Assembly (NCBI GenBank): GCA_945787585.1
Contig: CALZIG010000214.1
Location: 1 to 22,100, forward strand
DNA length: 22,100 nt
Origin: an uncultured Gammaproteobacteria bacterium
GTDB taxonomy: Bacteria > Pseudomonadota > Gammaproteobacteria > SZUA-140
Reading direction: 5' to 3'
Part shown: positions 18,486 through 22,100 of the stretch, one piece after another
How the letters are laid out: every line of letters starts with the position of its first letter
Position numbering within the stretch: position 1 is the first letter of the stretch
Notes under the pieces: generated by a model
The model's database searches: none
Seen by the model: the letters and a program-made list of their open reading frames with translations, nothing else
What the model was told of the DNA's origin: nothing
Translations under genes and position numbers: made by a program

Positions 18486-18520
18486 AAATCGGTTAAGTGC
18501 CGATTTCGTAACTTAACGAA
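18486..18520. repeat. Two adjacent hairpins with complementary loops
   Basis: AAATCGG (18486-18492) pairs with CCGATTT (18500-18506) around a seven-base loop, and TTCGT (18505-18509) pairs with ACGAA (18516-18520) around a six-base loop. GTTAAGT (18492-18498) is also perfectly complementary to ACTTAAC (18511-18517), so the two loops could pair with each other or the region could switch to one larger hairpin. As DNA it is three nested dyads, which fits a binding site equally well. It lies upstream of the candidate promoter. Confidence 0.4.
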
Positions 18521-18833
18521 TCATACAGTTAATCAATAAACTTATGGCAACAAGCTAGTTAATAGATCGAATGAGCGCGCGATTAATTACATTCGACACT
18601 ATAAAAAATAACTCAAAAACCTAGCGAGTCATCACTAATAGCCAAAATAGCCTTTGTACTGAACATTAGCTACCACCACACTATATCGATACCACACTTA
18701 AGTTAATTATGAATAGCACTAAAGAAGGTGTGCCGAAGAAACATTAAATGAGGTAAATAGCCCCTTACCTTTCAACAATAAATAGCATTATTATATTTAC
18801 TGTGTTCTAACTGGCATGTAATATAAGAAATTA

Positions 18834-18861
18834 TTGACAAATCATGTGATACTGATAAATT
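18834..18861 (+). promoter_or_regulatory. Candidate sigma-70 promoter for the YfiR-like/c-di-GMP unit
   Basis: A perfect TTGACA (18834-18839) is followed after 16 bases by TAAATT (18856-18861), a four-of-six match to the -10 consensus. Transcription would start near 18868, about 130 bases before the first possible start codon of the YfiR-like gene. No operator is recognised. Confidence 0.35.
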
Positions 18862-18998
18862 TATATCAATATCAACAAGTAATCAGTCAGACTTGGCCCT
18901 TTGTGGATAAACAGGCTTGAAGTTCAAAATAATGCTACAACAATGCATCACTTGAAGATTACTGATGACTTTAGTGACTATGGTACGTCGTACTCAGG

Positions 18999-19619
18999 AT
19001 GAGTAATGCTCTGCCATCCATTACTACAATTAAGTCTGCAACACGAACTCATATTGTGACAAGGATGCTTTTACCTCACCTCAAGTACCTATTACTATTT
19101 TTAACTACGCTGTTTTATCCAGTAATCAGCCATGCTGAGAATTTTGACCAACACGAATACAGCCTAAAAGCTGTCTTTCTTGAGCGCTTTACACGCTTTA
19201 TCGACTGGCCAGAAACCAAAATGCCAGAGCACGATAACCAATCTTTTGTAATCGCTGTCATCGGAAACCCTCAATTTGCTAACTTACTTAGCGATATCTA
19301 TCAGAAAAAAAAGATTAAGGGTAAACAGGTCATTATTCAGAATATTGATCAGATAGAAAAAATGGACAACCCTAATCTGTTATACATCGCACCACACTCA
19401 AATCAAAAACTATCTGTGATACTTGAACAAGCTCGCCGCATCCCAGTTCTAACCATTGCGGATACAGACGGTTTTGCTAAAAAAGGCGTCATGATAAATT
19501 TCTACATGTCGAAGAAAAATAAAATTCGCTTTGAAATCAATGAGCGTGCCATCAAAGATTCCGGTCTCCATATTAGCTATAAATTACTTTCGGTTGCAAA
19601 AATAGTCCAATCGGAATAG
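18999..19619 (+). CDS. YfiR-family periplasmic regulator
   Basis: DUF4154/YfiR-like protein. In Pseudomonas, YfiR is a periplasmic repressor of the diguanylate cyclase YfiN (TpbB). The family features here are EYSLKAVFLERFTRFIDWP just after the signal peptide, FVIAVIGNPQF, VIIQNID, NLLYIAPH, RIPVLTIAD, and the C-terminal KKGVMINFYMSKKNKIRFEIN. The ATG at 18999 gives 206 residues; the ATG at 19065 gives 184 residues and a more typical signal peptide ending at SHA. Both have a purine-rich site directly against the ATG, so the start is unsettled. The protein contains no cysteine, whereas Pseudomonas YfiR uses disulfides. It is seven bases upstream of the GGDEF/EAL gene and probably controls it. 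Confidence 0.85.
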   Translation: MSNALPSITTIKSATRTHIVTRMLLPHLKYLLLFLTTLFYPVISHAENFDQHEYSLKAVFLERFTRFIDWPETKMPEHDNQSFVIAVIGNPQFANLLSDIYQKKKIKGKQVIIQNIDQIEKMDNPNLLYIAPHSNQKLSVILEQARRIPVLTIADTDGFAKKGVMINFYMSKKNKIRFEINERAIKDSGLHISYKLLSVAKIVQSE

Positions 19620-19626
19620 CTAACTA

Positions 19627-22032
19627 ATGAACTTTATTCAGAACCAATCAATTAGAAAAAAACTAATCACTATTATTTTAATAGTGACCAGTGCAGTCAT
19701 GACGATTGGATTTAGTGTCATCATCTATAATGACATCAATGAATTCAAACATGACACCAGTAACAACAGCATCATAAATGCACGTCTTGTCGGCGATGAG
19801 AGTGTGAGTCCGCTTGCTTTCGGGGATGCTGAGGGCGCGAAGGAAGTACTACAACGTTTCAATTCAATACCTTCTATATTCAACGCCATCATATACGACC
19901 AGGATGACAATATTTTTGCCACATACAATAAGGACGCAACGCAACAGCTGCCTTCAATCCCACTAATTAAAACCCCATTAGTCGAATATAAAGGTGATTG
20001 GCTACATGTACACCAACCCATCACATATCGCGATGAACTCTACGGACACATTTACCTTCGTGTATCGACCATAGCACTCGATAAAAAAATTGAAACCTAT
20101 CTACTTACCATTCTCTACATCACGATCGCCTTAATTGCAATTTCATACTACCTTGCAAGTCATTTACAGAAAATTATTTCAGGCCCGGTGATTAAGCTTT
20201 CCGAGGCTATTCATAAAATCATCAAAGATGATAACTATACCTTCCGGCCTGAAAAACAGGGCAATGATGAGATCGGCATTTTGTATGATGACTTCAACAA
20301 CATGATCGAAAAAATATCGCAACGCCAGCAAGAGCGCGATCTTGCATTGGCAGAGCTATTTGAAGAGAAAGAGCGCGCGCTGGTGACGCTTGAATCCATT
20401 GGTGACGCCGTCATTACTACCGATATCAACGGAGTTATTGATTACCTTAATACAGTCGCTGAAAAACTGACTGGCTGGAGTAAAGAAGATGCCACAGGGC
20501 ATCCAGTAGAGCATGTATTCAGAATAATTAATGAAATAACACGAGAAAAATCTATCAACCCAGTAGAATGCTGTATTGATGAAGGGCGCATTGTCGAACT
20601 TGCCGATCACACAGTACTTATCTGCAAAGACGGCAGTGAAATAGCCATCGAAGACTCGGCTGCCCCTATTCGAAATCAGGCTGAAGAACTGATCGGTGTC
20701 GTCATGGTATTCCATGACGTTACAGAGTCTCGCAGACTCTCCCAACAGTTGAGCTATCAGGCGCGTCATGATGCCCTCACTGGGTTAATCAATCGACGGG
20801 AATTTGAAGAACGTCTTGAACAAACTATTGAACAGGCACACACCCACCAGAATGAACATGCACTACTTTATATGGATCTTGATCAATTCAAGGTTGTCAA
20901 TGACACTTGTGGTCACGCTGCTGGTGATGAACTACTTCGACAAATCACCTCCCTATTACAATCTAAAATGCGCAAACACGACACACTCGCAAGACTTGGT
21001 GGCGATGAGTTTGCAGTACTACTCGACTTTTGCGGCGCTGACGAAGCACAAAATATCGCAGAAAACCTTTGCGAAGCAGTCGAAGCATATCGTTTCACCT
21101 GGGAAGGCAATAACTTTGCCGTCGGTATGAGCATCGGGCTTGTGCCAATCAACAACAGTAGCGGAAGCATCGGCCTGATATTAAGTATTGCAGATAGTGC
21201 CTGTTATGCAGCCAAAGAAGCGGGCAGAAACAGAATACATATCTATGTGGAAGATGATATCACCGTCGCGCAACGCCACGGGGAGATGCGCTGGGTATCA
21301 CGCATCACTCAAGGCCTTGAAGAAAATAGTTTCACACTCTACAGGCAGGATATAACCCCCATATCGACGAATACACAACAGGATGGAGAGCACTATGAAG
21401 TCCTGATCCGAATGAAGGATGAGGAAGATACCCTCGCCATGCCAAACTCTTTCCTGCCTGCGGCAGAACGCTACAATTTAATGCCCAAACTGGATCGATG
21501 GGTAATCAACACCATCTTTGAATGGCTTAGTGACTCTCAAGACACGCTTTCAGATCTGGGAATGTGTTCAATCAACCTTTCCGGCCACTCGGTGGGTGAT
21601 GAGAAATTCCTGCAATACATCATCAACCTGCTTGAAAAATACAATATTCAACCCAGTAAAATCTGTTTTGAGATCACAGAAACAGCCACTATTGTGAACC
21701 TGACCAGTGCGACCCGGTTTATTCGTGCCCTCAAAAAGAAAGGTTGTCGTTTCGCACTAGATGACTTTGGCTCAGGGATGTCTTCCTTTTTATACTTAAA
21801 GAACCTGCCCGTCGATTTTCTTAAAATTGACGGTGGCTTTGTCAAGGACATCACCCATGACCCAATGGACCTTGCGTTGGTCCGCTCAATTAACGATATT
21901 GGACACGTCGTAGGTATGAAAACCATTGCAGAATTTGTTGAAAACGAAGAGGTGCTGAGAAAACTTAAGGTACTGGGCGTAGACTACGCCCAGGGCTACC
22001 TGTTTGGACAACCTAAGATTCTAATTAACTAG
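19627..22032 (+). CDS. Membrane GGDEF-EAL c-di-GMP enzyme with YfiN-like sensor, HAMP and PAS
   Basis: Inner-membrane protein of 801 residues that may make and degrade cyclic di-GMP. Layout: a transmembrane helix at about 12-33, a periplasmic CHASE8-like sensor (36-155) with SVSPLAFGDAEGAKEVLQ, a second helix (158-178), HAMP (180-235), PAS (250-375), GGDEF (380-540) and EAL (555-800). The GGDEF site is intact (458-462), with a product-inhibition RxxD (RKHD) five residues before it. The EAL domain has EVL (591) instead of EAL, but keeps INLSG, EITET, DDFGSG (712), LKIDG, AEFVE and QGYLFG (789), so hydrolysis is likely. The sensor-HAMP-GGDEF core resembles YfiN; PAS and EAL are additions. It follows the YfiR-like gene after seven bases, with only a weak ribosome site. 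Confidence 0.92.
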   Translation: MNFIQNQSIRKKLITIILIVTSAVMTIGFSVIIYNDINEFKHDTSNNSIINARLVGDESVSPLAFGDAEGAKEVLQRFNSIPSIFNAIIYDQDDNIFATYNKDATQQLPSIPLIKTPLVEYKGDWLHVHQPITYRDELYGHIYLRVSTIALDKKIETYLLTILYITIALIAISYYLASHLQKIISGPVIKLSEAIHKIIKDDNYTFRPEKQGNDEIGILYDDFNNMIEKISQRQQERDLALAELFEEKERALVTLESIGDAVITTDINGVIDYLNTVAEKLTGWSKEDATGHPVEHVFRIINEITREKSINPVECCIDEGRIVELADHTVLICKDGSEIAIEDSAAPIRNQAEELIGVVMVFHDVTESRRLSQQLSYQARHDALTGLINRREFEERLEQTIEQAHTHQNEHALLYMDLDQFKVVNDTCGHAAGDELLRQITSLLQSKMRKHDTLARLGGDEFAVLLDFCGADEAQNIAENLCEAVEAYRFTWEGNNFAVGMSIGLVPINNSSGSIGLILSIADSACYAAKEAGRNRIHIYVEDDITVAQRHGEMRWVSRITQGLEENSFTLYRQDITPISTNTQQDGEHYEVLIRMKDEEDTLAMPNSFLPAAERYNLMPKLDRWVINTIFEWLSDSQDTLSDLGMCSINLSGHSVGDEKFLQYIINLLEKYNIQPSKICFEITETATIVNLTSATRFIRALKKKGCRFALDDFGSGMSSFLYLKNLPVDFLKIDGGFVKDITHDPMDLALVRSINDIGHVVGMKTIAEFVENEEVLRKLKVLGVDYAQGYLFGQPKILIN

Positions 22033-22100
22033 TCTTCTTCGGTAAGTGTTGCTAAATCCGTCAGCGGGTCAACCATTGACTCACTCTGTTCTTTAATCAT
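22029..22100 (-). CDS. C-terminal end of a probable gene running off the window
   Basis: From the right edge a minus-strand frame runs without a stop for 23 codons, contains MVDPLTDLATLTEED and ends in TAG. Its stop overlaps the stop of the convergent GGDEF/EAL gene: CTAG at 22029-22032 serves both strands. The acidic C-terminus and the tight convergent packing suggest a real gene, but only 23 residues are visible and no family can be named. The ATG at the very edge need not be the true start. Confidence 0.35.
   Translation of the reverse strand: MIKEQSESMVDPLTDLATLTEED

Larger units (their letters stand above)
18271..18998. other. AT-rich 728-base divergent intergenic region
   Basis: No convincing gene is seen on either strand; open frames are at most about 20 codons without ribosome sites. 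It contains a minus-strand candidate promoter (18445-18473), two adjacent hairpins (18486-18520), a small inverted repeat AGGTAA/TTACCT (18751-18770) and a plus-strand candidate promoter (18834-18861). The base composition is clearly more AT-rich than the left half of the window. A 13-codon frame (18965-19006) overlaps the start of the next gene and is not called. Confidence 0.5.

Noticed and set aside
18965..19006. A 13-residue frame overlapping the YfiR-like start, considered as a leader peptide
   Set aside because: It has no run of a regulatory amino acid and no attenuator hairpin, and it is too short to support by composition.

Overview
The window reads as a chromosomal segment of a gammaproteobacterium. 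The evidence is the minus-strand order rnm (yciV) - yciO - M50 protease - trpS - scpA - scpB - rluB, the plus-strand trio yciB - yciI - parvulin, and Gram-negative envelope proteins (a TonB-dependent receptor and a YfiR-type periplasmic protein). I cannot name the genus. No tRNA, rRNA, CRISPR array, transposase or phage gene is visible.

Bases 1-7078 hold eight minus-strand housekeeping genes, most only a few bases apart or overlapping: RNase AM-type PHP hydrolase, YciO, a membrane metalloprotease, tryptophanyl-tRNA synthetase, the condensin partners ScpA and ScpB, the 23S pseudouridine synthase RluB, and an endonuclease III-like glycosylase. A REP-like inverted pair lies between the last two and indicates that the glycosylase starts further downstream than its longest reading frame. 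Bases 7185-8936 are the plus-strand unit yciB - yciI - periplasmic parvulin. Bases 8966-13599 are a glucose-phosphate node: pgi and glk on the minus strand, and divergently a phosphoglucomutase of the type best known from eukaryotic PGM1. Together they interconvert glucose, glucose-6-P, fructose-6-P and glucose-1-P.

From about 13.6 kb the content becomes accessory, and from about 15.7 kb the DNA is visibly more AT-rich. Four minus-strand genes in a row may form one unit: two tandem small citrate-synthase-fold proteins, an SDR oxidoreductase and a TonB-dependent receptor, with a possible 37-residue hydrophobic peptide between the last two. By eye, both citrate-synthase-fold proteins have lost canonical catalytic residues, and this pair is the most unusual thing in the window. 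A 728-base AT-rich gap follows. It carries a candidate promoter for this unit and a pair of adjacent hairpins with complementary loops.

The right end (19.0-22.0 kb) is a two-gene c-di-GMP signalling unit: a YfiR-like periplasmic regulator and a membrane protein with a YfiN-like sensor, HAMP, PAS, GGDEF and EAL domains. Its stop codon overlaps, through CTAG, the stop of a probable convergent gene that runs off the window.
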